Positions 52,932 through 63,068 of a stretch of DNA of 64,000 nt are shown here, piece by piece. Source of the DNA: Bacteroidales bacterium (GTDB taxonomy: Bacteria > Bacteroidota > Bacteroidia > Bacteroidales > P3); contig JAFVBB010000010.1 in the NCBI GenBank assembly GCA_017480225.1, positions 184,748-248,747 of the forward strand, written 5' to 3'. Each line of letters starts with the position of its first letter. The stretch's first letter is position 1. The notes beneath the pieces were generated by a model. The model was not told the origin of the DNA, did not search any database, and was given only the letters and a program-made list of their open reading frames with translations. The position numbers and the translations under genes are program-made.

Positions 52932-54488
52932 ATGAAGATACACATAGTACAGCACGACATACGCACCCTCCGCATGGAAGACAACCTGCGCTGGATCAAG
53001 GCCGAGCTCGACTCGCCCCAGAGCCGCGAGGCGCTGCTCACCGTCTTTCCGGCCTGCACCGTGTGCGGGCACCCGCTCTACGCCGCAGCAGGCTATACCG
53101 ACACGATAAAGAGCGCGCAGGACGTTCTGCAGAGGCTGGTGGCCATGAGCGAGCACCGCGCCTTCCTGGTGGGGATGCCGCTGCAGATGCAGGACAAGGG
53201 GCTGTGCAACGCCATAGTCTTCGTGCAGAACGGCGCCCTGCGGGCGGTGGTGACGAAGAAATACCTCGGCGTGGAGGAGCAGAAGTACTTCGTGCGCGGC
53301 GAGGGCGTGCAGGTGATTGACTTCCACGACCAGCGCATGGCGATAGGCTTCTACGAGGACCTGAAGGAGCTGCTGAAAGGGCACGTGGATCCGTGCGACA
53401 TGGTGGTGTGCTGCGGAGGGCAGGTGTTCGACTACCGCCGCCCCTACCGTATGCGCTACCGCATGAGCAAGATAGTGGAGACGCTGGGCGCGGGCGTGGT
53501 GTACGTGAACCGCATCGGCGGCGAGGGCTCCTACATCTTCGGCGGAGGGTCGATGGCCATGAACGCGGCGGGCCAGCTGCTGTGCCAGCTGCCCTACTTC
53601 GAGGAGGCCTGCCACACGGTTGACATGCAGCTGCTGGAGAGCGTGGACGACGAGAAGCCCGAGGCCGTGGAGCTGGTGTACAAGGCCCTGGTGAGCGGCC
53701 TGCACGACTACTTCGCCAAGAATGGCCTGCAGCGGGCGGTGCTGGGCTTGAGCGGGGGCATTGACTCGGCCCTGGTGGCGGCGCTGGCCGTCGACGCGCT
53801 CGGCGCGGAGAATGTGCACGGCCTGCTCATGCCCAGCCGCTACAGCAGCGACCACTCGGTGGCCGACGCCGTGGAGCTGGCCTGCAACCTCGGCATGAGC
53901 TACGACATTGTGCCCATACAGCCCATGTTCGACCAGTTCCGCGAGGCACTGGCCCCGGTGTTCGACGGCCGCGCCGAGGACGTCACCGAGGAGAACATGC
54001 AGGCACGCATACGCGGCACAATCGTGATGAGCTACGCCAACAAGTTCGGCGCGCTGGCACTGAACACCACCAACCGCTCGGAGGCAGCCATGGGCTACGG
54101 CACGCTGTACGGCGACTCGTGCGGCTCGCTGGCGGTGATAGCCGACCTTTACAAGACCGAGGTCTACCAGCTGAGCGAATGGATCAACCGCAACGGCATA
54201 CGCATACCGCAGAACAGCATTGACAAGGCACCCAGCGCCGAGTTGCGCCCGGGTCAGAAAGACAGCGACTCGCTGCCCGACTACGACACGCTCGACGCCG
54301 TGCTGGGGCTCTACCTGGACGAGGCGATGTGCGAGGACGAGATTGTGGACGAGGGCTTCGACCGCGAGCTGGTGAGGCGCATTATCAAACTAATGGCGCG
54401 CAACGAATGGAAACGGCTGCAGTTTGCGCCGCAGCTGAAGGTGAGCCCCATGAGCCTCGGCCTCGACCGCCGCTGGCCGATAAGCTGA
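52932..54488 (+). CDS. nadE: NAD+ synthetase with degenerate N-terminal glutaminase domain
   Basis: NadE converts deamido-NAD to NAD. The 518-residue product has an N-terminal nitrilase-like domain (about 1-235) and a C-terminal synthetase domain with the PP-loop LGLSGGIDSALV (SGGIDS at 274-279), ALNTTNRSE and KAPSAELRPGQKD. In the glutaminase half the catalytic Glu (normally FPE) is Ala41 in VFPACTV and the catalytic Cys (normally ICED) is Tyr141 in IGFYEDL, while the Lys near 109 is kept. The enzyme probably uses free ammonia, or the domain has become structural. A helicase gene follows after 23 nt. Confidence 0.9.
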   Translation: MKIHIVQHDIRTLRMEDNLRWIKAELDSPQSREALLTVFPACTVCGHPLYAAAGYTDTIKSAQDVLQRLVAMSEHRAFLVGMPLQMQDKGLCNAIVFVQNGALRAVVTKKYLGVEEQKYFVRGEGVQVIDFHDQRMAIGFYEDLKELLKGHVDPCDMVVCCGGQVFDYRRPYRMRYRMSKIVETLGAGVVYVNRIGGEGSYIFGGGSMAMNAAGQLLCQLPYFEEACHTVDMQLLESVDDEKPEAVELVYKALVSGLHDYFAKNGLQRAVLGLSGGIDSALVAALAVDALGAENVHGLLMPSRYSSDHSVADAVELACNLGMSYDIVPIQPMFDQFREALAPVFDGRAEDVTEENMQARIRGTIVMSYANKFGALALNTTNRSEAAMGYGTLYGDSCGSLAVIADLYKTEVYQLSEWINRNGIRIPQNSIDKAPSAELRPGQKDSDSLPDYDTLDAVLGLYLDEAMCEDEIVDEGFDRELVRRIIKLMARNEWKRLQFAPQLKVSPMSLGLDRRWPIS

Positions 54489-54511
54489 AAAAGCACAGCA
54501 GACAGCACGGC

Positions 54512-56605
54512 ATGACCGAGACCAATCCGCAACTTGAGCTGGCACGGCGCTATGTGGAGCGCACCGGCACCAGCCTCTTCCTCACCGGCAAGGCCGGGAC
54601 GGGCAAGACCACGTTCCTGCGCCAGCTTGACGAGCAGTGCCCCAAGCGGCACATCGTGGTGGCCCCGACTGGGGTAGCCGCCGTCAACGCGCGCGGCGTG
54701 ACGATACACTCGTTCTTCCAGCTGCCCTTCGACCCGTACCTTCCCGATGTGAAAGAGCTGGTGACCGAATACCAGATGCCCAGCCGCCACCTCAAGGTGA
54801 GCAAGAACAAACTGTCGATAATGCGCTCGCTGGAGCTGCTCATCATCGATGAAATATCGATGGTGCGCGCCGACCTGCTCGACGCCGTCGACATGACGCT
54901 GCGCCGCGCGCGCCACTCGGAGCTGCCCTTTGGAGGGGTGCAGCTGCTGATGGTGGGCGACGTGCACCAGCTGGCGCCGGTGGTGACAGAGCGCGAGCAA
55001 CCCTACATGAACCAGGTCTACCCCTCGCCGTTCTTCTTCAACAGCAAGGCGCTGCGGCGCATGAGGTACGTCACAATAGAGCTCACCACCGTCTACCGCC
55101 AGCAGGACGAGGCGTTCGTGAGGATGCTCAACACCGTGCGCGACGGCAACATCGACGCCCCCACCCTGGAGGCGCTCAACAGCCGGGTGGGCGCGGGCGG
55201 CAGCGACCCGACGATAATCACGCTCACAACCCACAACCACCAGGCCGACACCATCAACCGCGCACGGATGCTGGCGCTTGAAGGCGAGAGCCGCACGGTG
55301 GAGGCCACGGTGCAGGGCAACTTCCCTGAGTCGATGTATCCTGTGGAGGCCAAGATGACGCTGAAGGTGGGCGAGCGGGTGATGTTCACGAAGAACGACT
55401 CGTCAGGGCGCCACGCCTACTACAACGGCAAGCTGGGCACGGTGAGCGGCTTCGACGACGACGGCAATGTGATCGTGGACTGCGACGACGGCGACAGCGT
55501 GACCGCGACCCGCGAGTCGTGGGAAAACATGAAATACACCGTCAACAACCGCACCAACACCATAGAGCAGAAGGTTGACGGCTCGTTCATGCAGTTCCCG
55601 CTACGCCCCGCCTGGGCGGTGACCATACACAAGGCGCAGGGACTCACCTTTGATCGCGTGCGCATCAATGCGTCAGAAGCCTTCGCCTATGGGCAGGTAT
55701 ATGTAGCCTTGAGCCGCTGCCGCACACTGGAGGGGCTGTCGCTCATCTCGCCAATCACCCCCGGCACAGCCTTTTCCGACAGCGACGTGCAGCAGTTCTG
55801 TGCGGCGCAGCCCACCTTCGAGCAGTCTTCAGCCGCGGTAGGCAACGCTGAGCGGCAATACTACTACGAGCAGCTGGCGGAACTGTTTGGGGCACATGGA
55901 CTGGCCGACGGAGCCGAGCGGCTGGCCGATGCCTTTGGCAAAATGGCGGAGATATTTCCGAGGCAGTACCAGGCGATGCAGCAGTTGAAGAGCACGGCCG
56001 GCGCGCTTGCGTCGGTGGGCGAGAAGTTCATGAGCCAGTTGCTGCAGCTCGACCAGTCGCAGCACGCGGAGCGCATAGCCAAGGCCGCCGACTACTATGC
56101 CGCTCAGCTGGCTTCGATGGCAGGGCTGCTGCGACAGGCCGGCACCGTCGAGGTAGACAACAAAGAGACCGAAGCCAGGCTTAGCGACGCGAGGACAACG
56201 CTGGCCGAGCGGCTGCACGTGAAGCAGTCGTGCATACAGAGCGTCAGGGAGCATGGCTTCGACGTGCGCCTTGTGCAGGAGGCCAAATTGGCAAAACCCG
56301 CAAAGACACCGAAGAAAGCGGCCGAGCGCCACAAGGTGGAGGTACAGTACACTGAACCCAGCCATTCTTCCGAAGAGCTGGAAACCCTGCTTTCAGCATG
56401 GCGCAAGGCAAAGGCCGAGCAGATGAACGTGCCAGCATTCGTGGTGCTTCACCAAAAGACACTGGTGGCCGTGGCCTCCGCCATGCCGCGCACCACAGAG
56501 CAACTGCTGCGTGTGCCCGGCATGGGCCGCAAGAAGACAGAGACCCTGGGAGCAGAGCTGCTTACTATTATCAACGCATATCTGGAAAGCCAGGGTCTGC
56601 AATAA
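54512..56605 (+). CDS. PIF1-like DNA helicase with C-terminal HRDC domain
   Basis: This is a superfamily 1B helicase of 697 residues. Motif I is LTGKAGTGKTTFL, motif Ia APTGVAAVNA with TIHSFF, motif II LIIDEISMV, motif III VGDVHQLAPV, motif IV VYRQQDEAF, and late motifs AVTIHKAQGLTFDRV and YVALSRCR. After about residue 450 come helical regions (possible helix-turn-helix near 560-600, TLAERLHVKQSCIQSV) and an HRDC nucleic-acid-binding domain in the last 80 residues (SEELETLLSAWRKAKAEQM, LLRVPGMGRKKTETLG). The ATG at 54512 is chosen. It likely acts in DNA repair or replication and shares a transcript with nadE. Confidence 0.92.
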   Translation: MTETNPQLELARRYVERTGTSLFLTGKAGTGKTTFLRQLDEQCPKRHIVVAPTGVAAVNARGVTIHSFFQLPFDPYLPDVKELVTEYQMPSRHLKVSKNKLSIMRSLELLIIDEISMVRADLLDAVDMTLRRARHSELPFGGVQLLMVGDVHQLAPVVTEREQPYMNQVYPSPFFFNSKALRRMRYVTIELTTVYRQQDEAFVRMLNTVRDGNIDAPTLEALNSRVGAGGSDPTIITLTTHNHQADTINRARMLALEGESRTVEATVQGNFPESMYPVEAKMTLKVGERVMFTKNDSSGRHAYYNGKLGTVSGFDDDGNVIVDCDDGDSVTATRESWENMKYTVNNRTNTIEQKVDGSFMQFPLRPAWAVTIHKAQGLTFDRVRINASEAFAYGQVYVALSRCRTLEGLSLISPITPGTAFSDSDVQQFCAAQPTFEQSSAAVGNAERQYYYEQLAELFGAHGLADGAERLADAFGKMAEIFPRQYQAMQQLKSTAGALASVGEKFMSQLLQLDQSQHAERIAKAADYYAAQLASMAGLLRQAGTVEVDNKETEARLSDARTTLAERLHVKQSCIQSVREHGFDVRLVQEAKLAKPAKTPKKAAERHKVEVQYTEPSHSSEELETLLSAWRKAKAEQMNVPAFVVLHQKTLVAVASAMPRTTEQLLRVPGMGRKKTETLGAELLTIINAYLESQGLQ

Positions 56606-56634
56606 TTCCGACCGACAATCACACAACAACATCT

Positions 56635-57243
56635 ATGGACAAGTTAAGTTACGCCCTCGGCCACAACATTGGCCACCAACTGACAGGCATGGGCTTGAAA
56701 GACAGCCTCGCAATAGACGACTACATGGCAGGCATTACCGACGTGCTGCGCGGCGACAGCCCCAAAATGAGCGTCGAGGAGGTGCACCAGGTGCTGGAGG
56801 AGTTCTTCAACAACCTGGAAAAGAGACAGCAACAGGAGGCCGCCGAGCGCGGCAAGGCGGCTCGCGAGGACGGCGAGCGCTTCCTGGCGCAGAATGCCAG
56901 TCGCAAAGGAGTCACCGTCACCGCCAGCGGACTGCAATATGAGGTCATCACCGAAGGCCATGGGCGCAGTCCGAAAGCCACAGACACCGTAAGATGCCAC
57001 TATGAAGGCACCCTCACCGACGGCACGGTGTTCGACTCAAGCTACCGCCGCGGTCAGCCCGCCGAGTTCGGTCTGCAACAGGTGATAGCAGGCTGGACGG
57101 AAGGCGTGCAACTGATGAAAGAGGGCGCAAAATACCGCTTTTTCATACCCTGGCAGCTGGCCTACGGCGAGCGGGGCGCGGGACAGGCCATACCCCCATA
57201 TTCGGCACTGGTATTCACTGTGGAACTGATCAAAGTGCTTTGA
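56635..57243 (+). CDS. FKBP-type peptidyl-prolyl cis-trans isomerase
   Basis: This proline isomerase of 202 residues has an N-terminal FkpA/Mip-type helical dimerisation part (about 1-85: LSYALGHNIGHQL, VLEEFFNNLEKRQQQEAAERGKA) and a C-terminal FKBP domain with VRCHYEGTLTDGTVFDSSY, VIAGWTEGVQLMKEGAKYRFFIPWQLAYG and IPPYSALVFTVELI. No signal peptide is evident from the ATG at 56635, so it is probably cytosolic, unlike many Mip-type relatives. It lies 29 nt after the helicase gene. Confidence 0.93.
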   Translation: MDKLSYALGHNIGHQLTGMGLKDSLAIDDYMAGITDVLRGDSPKMSVEEVHQVLEEFFNNLEKRQQQEAAERGKAAREDGERFLAQNASRKGVTVTASGLQYEVITEGHGRSPKATDTVRCHYEGTLTDGTVFDSSYRRGQPAEFGLQQVIAGWTEGVQLMKEGAKYRFFIPWQLAYGERGAGQAIPPYSALVFTVELIKVL

Positions 57244-57246
57244 CCG

Positions 57247-58179
57247 ATGAAGATAGTATGCGTGGAGCCGCTGGGCATCAGCGGCGAGAGGTTCAGGTCG
57301 CTGCAAGCCCACTACAAGGCCATGGGGCACAGTCTGGACTACTACATGGACCGCCGCGAGGACGAGGATTCGCTTGCCGACCGTATGCGCGAGGCCGACA
57401 TTGCGGTAATCAGCAACATCAGGCTGACGCGCACCGTGCTCTCACAGTGTACGCGGCTTAGGTACATCAGCGTGGCCTTCACCGGGCTTGACCACATAAA
57501 TCTCGACTACTGCGCCGAGCGTGGCATAGAGGTGCAGAACGCCGCAGGCTACAGCACCACCGCCGTGAGCGAGCTGGCGCTGGCACTGATGCTCGACCTG
57601 CTGCGCGGTGTCACCATGACCGACGGCGGCATACGGCACGGCGGCTCGCGCGGGACAATGCTCGGCGGCGAGCTGCGCGGGCGCACGGTGGGCATAGTCG
57701 GAACCGGAGCCATTGGCACCGCCACCGCACGGCTGGCGCTGGCCTTCGGAGCAAAGGTAGTGGCCTACAGCCGCACCGAGCGCGACGAGGTGAGGTCGAT
57801 GGGCGTGGAATACATGCCGCTCGCACAGCTTCTTCGCCAGGCCGACATTGTGAGCCTACACGTGCCGTTGTGCGAGGCCACGCGTGGACTTATCGGCAAG
57901 GAAGAGTTGCTGGCAATGAAACCCACCGCCCTGCTGGTCAACACTGCCCGTGGACCAGTGTGCGACATCGAGGCCGTGGCAGCCGCCCTGCGCGACGGCA
58001 CGCTTGCCGGTGCGGCATTCGATGTGTTCGAGCACGAGCCTCCGCTCGACGCAAACCACCCGCTGCTGTCGGCGCCTCGCTGCATCTGCACACCCCACAT
58101 AGCCTTCGCCACCGAGGAGAGCTTCGAGGCTCGCGCAGCCATAGTGTTCGGCCACGTGGACGACTACCTGCTGAACTGA
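57247..58179 (+). CDS. D-2-hydroxyacid dehydrogenase
   Basis: This NAD-dependent oxidoreductase of 310 residues belongs to the D-isomer 2-hydroxyacid dehydrogenases (glycerate/hydroxypyruvate reductase-like branch). The dinucleotide motif is GIVGTGAIGTATA, and the catalytic Arg lies in NTARGPV, Glu in DVFEHEPPL and His in TPHIAF. Substrate-side residues do not let me distinguish D-lactate, glycerate or phosphoglycerate. It starts 3 nt after the FKBP stop and converges on the glycosyltransferase gene, with a 16-nt overlap. Confidence 0.9.
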   Translation: MKIVCVEPLGISGERFRSLQAHYKAMGHSLDYYMDRREDEDSLADRMREADIAVISNIRLTRTVLSQCTRLRYISVAFTGLDHINLDYCAERGIEVQNAAGYSTTAVSELALALMLDLLRGVTMTDGGIRHGGSRGTMLGGELRGRTVGIVGTGAIGTATARLALAFGAKVVAYSRTERDEVRSMGVEYMPLAQLLRQADIVSLHVPLCEATRGLIGKEELLAMKPTALLVNTARGPVCDIEAVAAALRDGTLAGAAFDVFEHEPPLDANHPLLSAPRCICTPHIAFATEESFEARAAIVFGHVDDYLLN

Positions 58180-59180
58180 CCCTTGAGGTCGGAGAAACGG
58201 CGGCGGCGCAGCAGGTAATATTCCGGCAGCAGCCATCCGCCATAGATTTGCGGCACCGTCATGGTGCCGTTTTTCATACGCTTTTCGTCAAGACGGCCGC
58301 GACGGTTGCGGAACTCACGGTGAGCCTTGCGCACAGCTCTGTACTCGCCCACATGACCCTCCATCAGGAACTTCACAGCCGCCACCCTGTCCAGCCACAT
58401 GCGCAGCGCCAGCACCCTGCCGCGGCGTCCGGCAGGCAGGTTCTTGTAGAGCATGGAGAGGTTGTTGCGGAAATTGAGCTCGGTCTTGAAAGGCGACGAT
58501 TTGGGCAGTGTGCCGCCGCCCACGTGGTACACCCGCGACGACGGACAGTAGCGCACACGGTAGCCCGCCAGCATCACCCGCCAGCAGAAATCGATTTCCT
58601 CCATGTGGGCGAAGAAGTCGCCGTCCAGGCCGCCAACCTCGCGCCACACATCGGAACGCACAAACATGCAGGCCCCGGTGGCCCAGAAGATGTCGCGCTC
58701 GTCGTCGTACTGGCCGCTGTCTTTCTCGAGCGTAGAGAACAGGCGTCCGCGGCAGAAGGGGTATCCGTAGCGGTCGATGAAGCCTCCTGCGCCACCGGCA
58801 TATTCGAAGGTGTCCTTGCAGTCGTACATCATCAGCTTTGGCTGTGCCACGGCCACGCGCGGCTCGCACTCCATCATGTCCACCACCGGTTCTATCCAGC
58901 CCGGCGTGCACTCCACGTCGCTGTTGAGCAGCACGTAGTAGTCGGCCTCCACCTGCCGCAGAGCCAGGTTGTAGCCCTCGGCAAAGCCGTGGTTCTTGTC
59001 CAACGCCACCACACGCACTCCCGGAAACTCCGAGGCCAGCAGGTCGAGGCTGCCGTCGGTGGAACCATTGTCGGCCACCACCACCTCGGCGTCGCCGCTG
59101 CAGTCAATCACCGACGGCAGGAAGCGGCGCAGCATGTCGCGTCCGTTCCAGTTTAGGATAACCACCGCCACATGCCTCAT
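58164..59180 (-). CDS. Glycosyltransferase family 2
   Basis: This is a nucleotide-sugar-dependent transferase of 338 residues with a GT-A fold. The N terminus VAVVILNWNGRDMLRRFLPSV is followed by VADNGSTDGS, LLNSDVECTPGW (the DxD-like metal site), WATGACMFVRSDV and FFAHMEEIDFCWR, typical of rhamnosyl- or related GT2 enzymes in O-antigen or exopolysaccharide synthesis. No membrane helix is evident. It overlaps the upstream acyltransferase gene by 4 nt, suggesting a joint role in lipopolysaccharide assembly. Confidence 0.92.
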   Translation of the reverse strand: MRHVAVVILNWNGRDMLRRFLPSVIDCSGDAEVVVADNGSTDGSLDLLASEFPGVRVVALDKNHGFAEGYNLALRQVEADYYVLLNSDVECTPGWIEPVVDMMECEPRVAVAQPKLMMYDCKDTFEYAGGAGGFIDRYGYPFCRGRLFSTLEKDSGQYDDERDIFWATGACMFVRSDVWREVGGLDGDFFAHMEEIDFCWRVMLAGYRVRYCPSSRVYHVGGGTLPKSSPFKTELNFRNNLSMLYKNLPAGRRGRVLALRMWLDRVAAVKFLMEGHVGEYRAVRKAHREFRNRRGRLDEKRMKNGTMTVPQIYGGWLLPEYYLLRRRRFSDLKGQFSR

Positions 59181-60028
59181 TTCTCTATGATTTTAATTGT
59201 TCCGTCCTTCTGTATGCGGCCGTTGCGGGTCAGTTTCCAGCGCTGGTGGCTCCACAGCCAGTGCTCCGGGCGCTCGGCCACGAGCCGCTCCAGCCTGCGC
59301 GCGTAGGCCTCAACAATCGAGTATTGAGCAGCCTCCTGCGGGCGCTCACAGAGAGGCTCGAAGGTCACGTCGTAGTAGCCGCGCCGCGTGCGCCTGACGG
59401 TGTAGAACAGCACCGGGTAGTTGTATTTGCGGGCAAAATACTCTATGCCGTAGAGGAACGCCGTGTCGCGGCCCAGGAACTGCGTCCAGTAGCTGCGATG
59501 GGGGTTGCTGGGACTTTGGTCGCCAAGCATCATCAGCGCCACCGGCACGTGGCAGCGGTCGTAGAATGCCACGTGCTGCCTCACGTCGGTCTGGTCGACC
59601 ACCTGTGTGCCGTAGCGCGTGCGCCGACGTCCGATAAAAGAGGCTGTGGCCTTGTCGTTGAGCGGTTTGCCCACCCCTATGCCGTGGTGAAGCACCTGCA
59701 TGTTGAGCGAGGTCACCATGTACTCCCAGTTGCCGTAGTGCGCCGAGGCAATAATCACCGACTGCCCACGCTCGTAATAGCGGTCGAGCACTTGGCGGTT
59801 GGTGAAGCGGTAGTGCCGCTTGAGGAAAGGCGGCGTGGCGAAAAGTACGTTGTACGCGCCTTCCACCAGCAGGTCGCACAGGTGCAGGTAGTAGCGCCGC
59901 TCCATGGCACGGAGCTCGTCCTTGCCGCGTTGCGGGAAGCACTTTTCGAGGTTGTCGCGCACCACAGCGCGTCGATAGCGGGCTATGTGGTAGACGAAAA
60001 GGTAGAGTATGTCGGCCAGCAGACGCAT
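59177..60028 (-). CDS. Lipid A biosynthesis-type lauroyl/palmitoyl acyltransferase (LpxL/HtrB family)
   Basis: This inner-membrane acyltransferase of 283 residues adds a secondary acyl chain to lipid A or a related lipid. The HxxxxE catalytic motif is SAHYGNWEYM; the N-terminal YRRAVVRDNLEKCFP and the later LGDQSP and FLGRDTAFLYGIEYFARKY are typical of LpxL/HtrB relatives. The first 20 residues are hydrophobic and can anchor it. It follows the GWxTD gene by 21 nt and precedes the glycosyltransferase. Confidence 0.9.
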   Translation of the reverse strand: MRLLADILYLFVYHIARYRRAVVRDNLEKCFPQRGKDELRAMERRYYLHLCDLLVEGAYNVLFATPPFLKRHYRFTNRQVLDRYYERGQSVIIASAHYGNWEYMVTSLNMQVLHHGIGVGKPLNDKATASFIGRRRTRYGTQVVDQTDVRQHVAFYDRCHVPVALMMLGDQSPSNPHRSYWTQFLGRDTAFLYGIEYFARKYNYPVLFYTVRRTRRGYYDVTFEPLCERPQEAAQYSIVEAYARRLERLVAERPEHWLWSHQRWKLTRNGRIQKDGTIKIIEK

Positions 60029-60049
60029 AGCGCTTGAGGGTCAGGGCGG

Positions 60050-61564
60050 TTAGTAGCCGCGTTCAAACTGCGCCCCCACCGCGCCCACAACGCCCTCGGG
60101 CACCTGGTTGTTGCTCAGCCGGCGCTCCCAGCCGTACTCCTGCCGCTCGCCGCGGGCGTTGCTGTTGAGCAGTGTGTAGTAGCCGGAGCGGAACTGGTCC
60201 CAGAAGAGGAAGACGCGGTTCTTGTCGTCGCCCAATATCTGGTTGTAGCGCCACAGCTGGTAGGGCAAGTAGAAAGCCTGGTTGGGCGAGCCGTCGCCAG
60301 TCCTTTCAATCTTGTTGCCGATGTCGGTCATCGAGCCCGCGTTGTACATGTTGCCCTGTGCGTGGCCCATCACGGCGAAGTTCTTCTCGTCGCGGATGTA
60401 GTCGGGCGGGCCGTACTGCAGGTACACCCTCCCGCGGTCGGTCATGATGCCGCGCGTCATCGGGAAGCTGAAGTGCTCCTGCACGTAGTCTATGCGCTCC
60501 TTGTAGGCCAGCCATTTCGACTCGGCGTTGAGCCTGTCGCGGCTCACCCAGAAGTTGTACAGGAAGGCCTGCTTGGCCTCAACGCCGGGATGCCCAGCCA
60601 CCTCGCGCGCGCTGCGCCGCTCCTGCTCGCTGGCTATCGGGTAGAGAGCGTCGAGGTAGAGGTTCAGCTCGGCCTCGTCGGTGTAACGACCCACGAAGGT
60701 GGTGGCGAAGTCGCTGATGCCCATCGGCTTCACGCCAGGGTTGGAGCGGAAGAACGGAAGGCGGCGGAAGAGCATCGTCTGGCCGTCGCGGTTGCGCAGC
60801 TCGACCACGAGGTTGTAGTTGCCCGACGGCAGCTCGCTGATGTCCACGCTGCCCAGCACCGGCACCGTGGCCGCGGGCGTCTTGCGCGAGGCGCGCTGCG
60901 TCGTCTCCACGCGGAAGCCCGTCTCGCGCTCCTCGACGTAGGCCATGGCCACGAAAGCGTCGCCGCCAACCTCGCGGTCAATGTTGTACACCTCGTAGTA
61001 GTAGTTCAGCTCGGACATGCTCTCGGGTATGAAGTCGTCGATGTAGGGCTCCAGGTCGTAGCCTCCGCGCGAGATCATGCCCTGCCTTGTGGTGGGCTTC
61101 ACCGAGGCGATGAGCTGCAGGTTCGACAGCGCGGGCTGGTTCCTGTCGTAGGCCACCACCACCTTCTCGTTGACCACCAGCGGCTTGGAATCGGTGCCGA
61201 GGTCACGCATGGAGATGTCGAGGTCGTAGATGCCGTTTTGCGCCGCGAAGCGCTGCACGTCGAGGATGTTGAACCCCACCGAGTCGGGCGAGGGCACAAC
61301 CGGGGTGGACAGGGTGTACTTCTTCACGAAGCACACCGAGTCGGCCTGCCGCAGCAGCAGCGTCACCTCGGCCTCGGCCTTGTAGCCGCCGCCCGGCTGC
61401 TCGGCGAACTGCATGGTCCACGCGTCGAAAAGCAGCCGCGTCTCCACATACGGCGTGTTGTCCGACGTGCGGAAGAAAGTGCCATAGTCGAACATCGCCT
61501 GCATCTGCGCCCAGGCTCCGCCGCACAGCGTCAGGGCCACGATGGCCATAATAGTCCTTCTCAT
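60050..61564 (-). CDS. GWxTD domain-containing exported protein
   Basis: This 504-residue protein has a signal peptide (IMAIVALTLCGGAWA) and beta-rich N-terminal domains. The C-terminal part matches the GWxTD domain family, with the conserved block TDRGRVYLQYGPPDYIRDE and a following region ending in WRY and FLFWDQ. Such proteins are widespread in Bacteroidetes and of unknown function. The ATG at 61564 is chosen for the signal peptide; the frame extends further upstream. On the minus strand a GCGCACAATAATTCG motif (61615-61601) lies about 40 nt upstream. It heads an operon with an acyltransferase and a glycosyltransferase. Confidence 0.85.
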   Translation of the reverse strand: MRRTIMAIVALTLCGGAWAQMQAMFDYGTFFRTSDNTPYVETRLLFDAWTMQFAEQPGGGYKAEAEVTLLLRQADSVCFVKKYTLSTPVVPSPDSVGFNILDVQRFAAQNGIYDLDISMRDLGTDSKPLVVNEKVVVAYDRNQPALSNLQLIASVKPTTRQGMISRGGYDLEPYIDDFIPESMSELNYYYEVYNIDREVGGDAFVAMAYVEERETGFRVETTQRASRKTPAATVPVLGSVDISELPSGNYNLVVELRNRDGQTMLFRRLPFFRSNPGVKPMGISDFATTFVGRYTDEAELNLYLDALYPIASEQERRSAREVAGHPGVEAKQAFLYNFWVSRDRLNAESKWLAYKERIDYVQEHFSFPMTRGIMTDRGRVYLQYGPPDYIRDEKNFAVMGHAQGNMYNAGSMTDIGNKIERTGDGSPNQAFYLPYQLWRYNQILGDDKNRVFLFWDQFRSGYYTLLNSNARGERQEYGWERRLSNNQVPEGVVGAVGAQFERGY

Positions 61565-61701
61565 CGCTTTGTTGTTTTGCCATGCAAACGCGCGCCGCGC
61601 CGAATTATTGTGCGCACGGCTCACATATTTTGGCCCGTGCCGCCCCGGCCGGGGTGAGAACGCCGCGTCAATCACTGATGAAATACTGCCCAAGAACTAC
61701 C

Positions 61702-61836
61702 CATCTCCTACTCATGCAGGTGTTGATTAGTAGTTGATTAGTAGTTGAGTAGGAGTTGAGTAGGAGTTGGTCTATACTTAATGCTGATTTACAGCGGTTT
61801 GCACACTTGTATTTTACCCCCTGCCTCTGTTTTTCG
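61702..61836 (+). repeat. Family 1 intergenic element, copy D (four 11-bp units)
   Basis: The left arm CATCTCCTAC is followed by units at 61725-61735 and 61736-61746 (both GATTAGTAGTT), then 61747-61757 and 61758-61768 (both GAGTAGGAGTT), then GGTC, GCTGATTTACAGC and TTACCCCCTGCC. It lies between the divergent GWxTD and moxR genes. The rest of the roughly 465-nt gap, from 61840 to 62030, shows no gene. Confidence 0.92.
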
Positions 61837-62030
61837 CAAATTATTGGTTGTCTGAGTATTGCAAGGATGTTCTATTTCTGGCCGTCACGGGCGGGGTGCC
61901 TCGGCGCGACGCCACGAGGCCGGGCAGCACAGACGGCCGCCTGACAAACAAAAAAAGTTAAAAGCGCAATAAGTGGCGACATTTCTTGTTATAGGCACAG
62001 CAACACTTGAAAGGAAAACAAACTGACGAT

Positions 62031-63035
<1,005 letters not shown>

Positions 63036-63068
63036 CGCGACGTCGACCTACCTTGAAATCGCAGAAGA

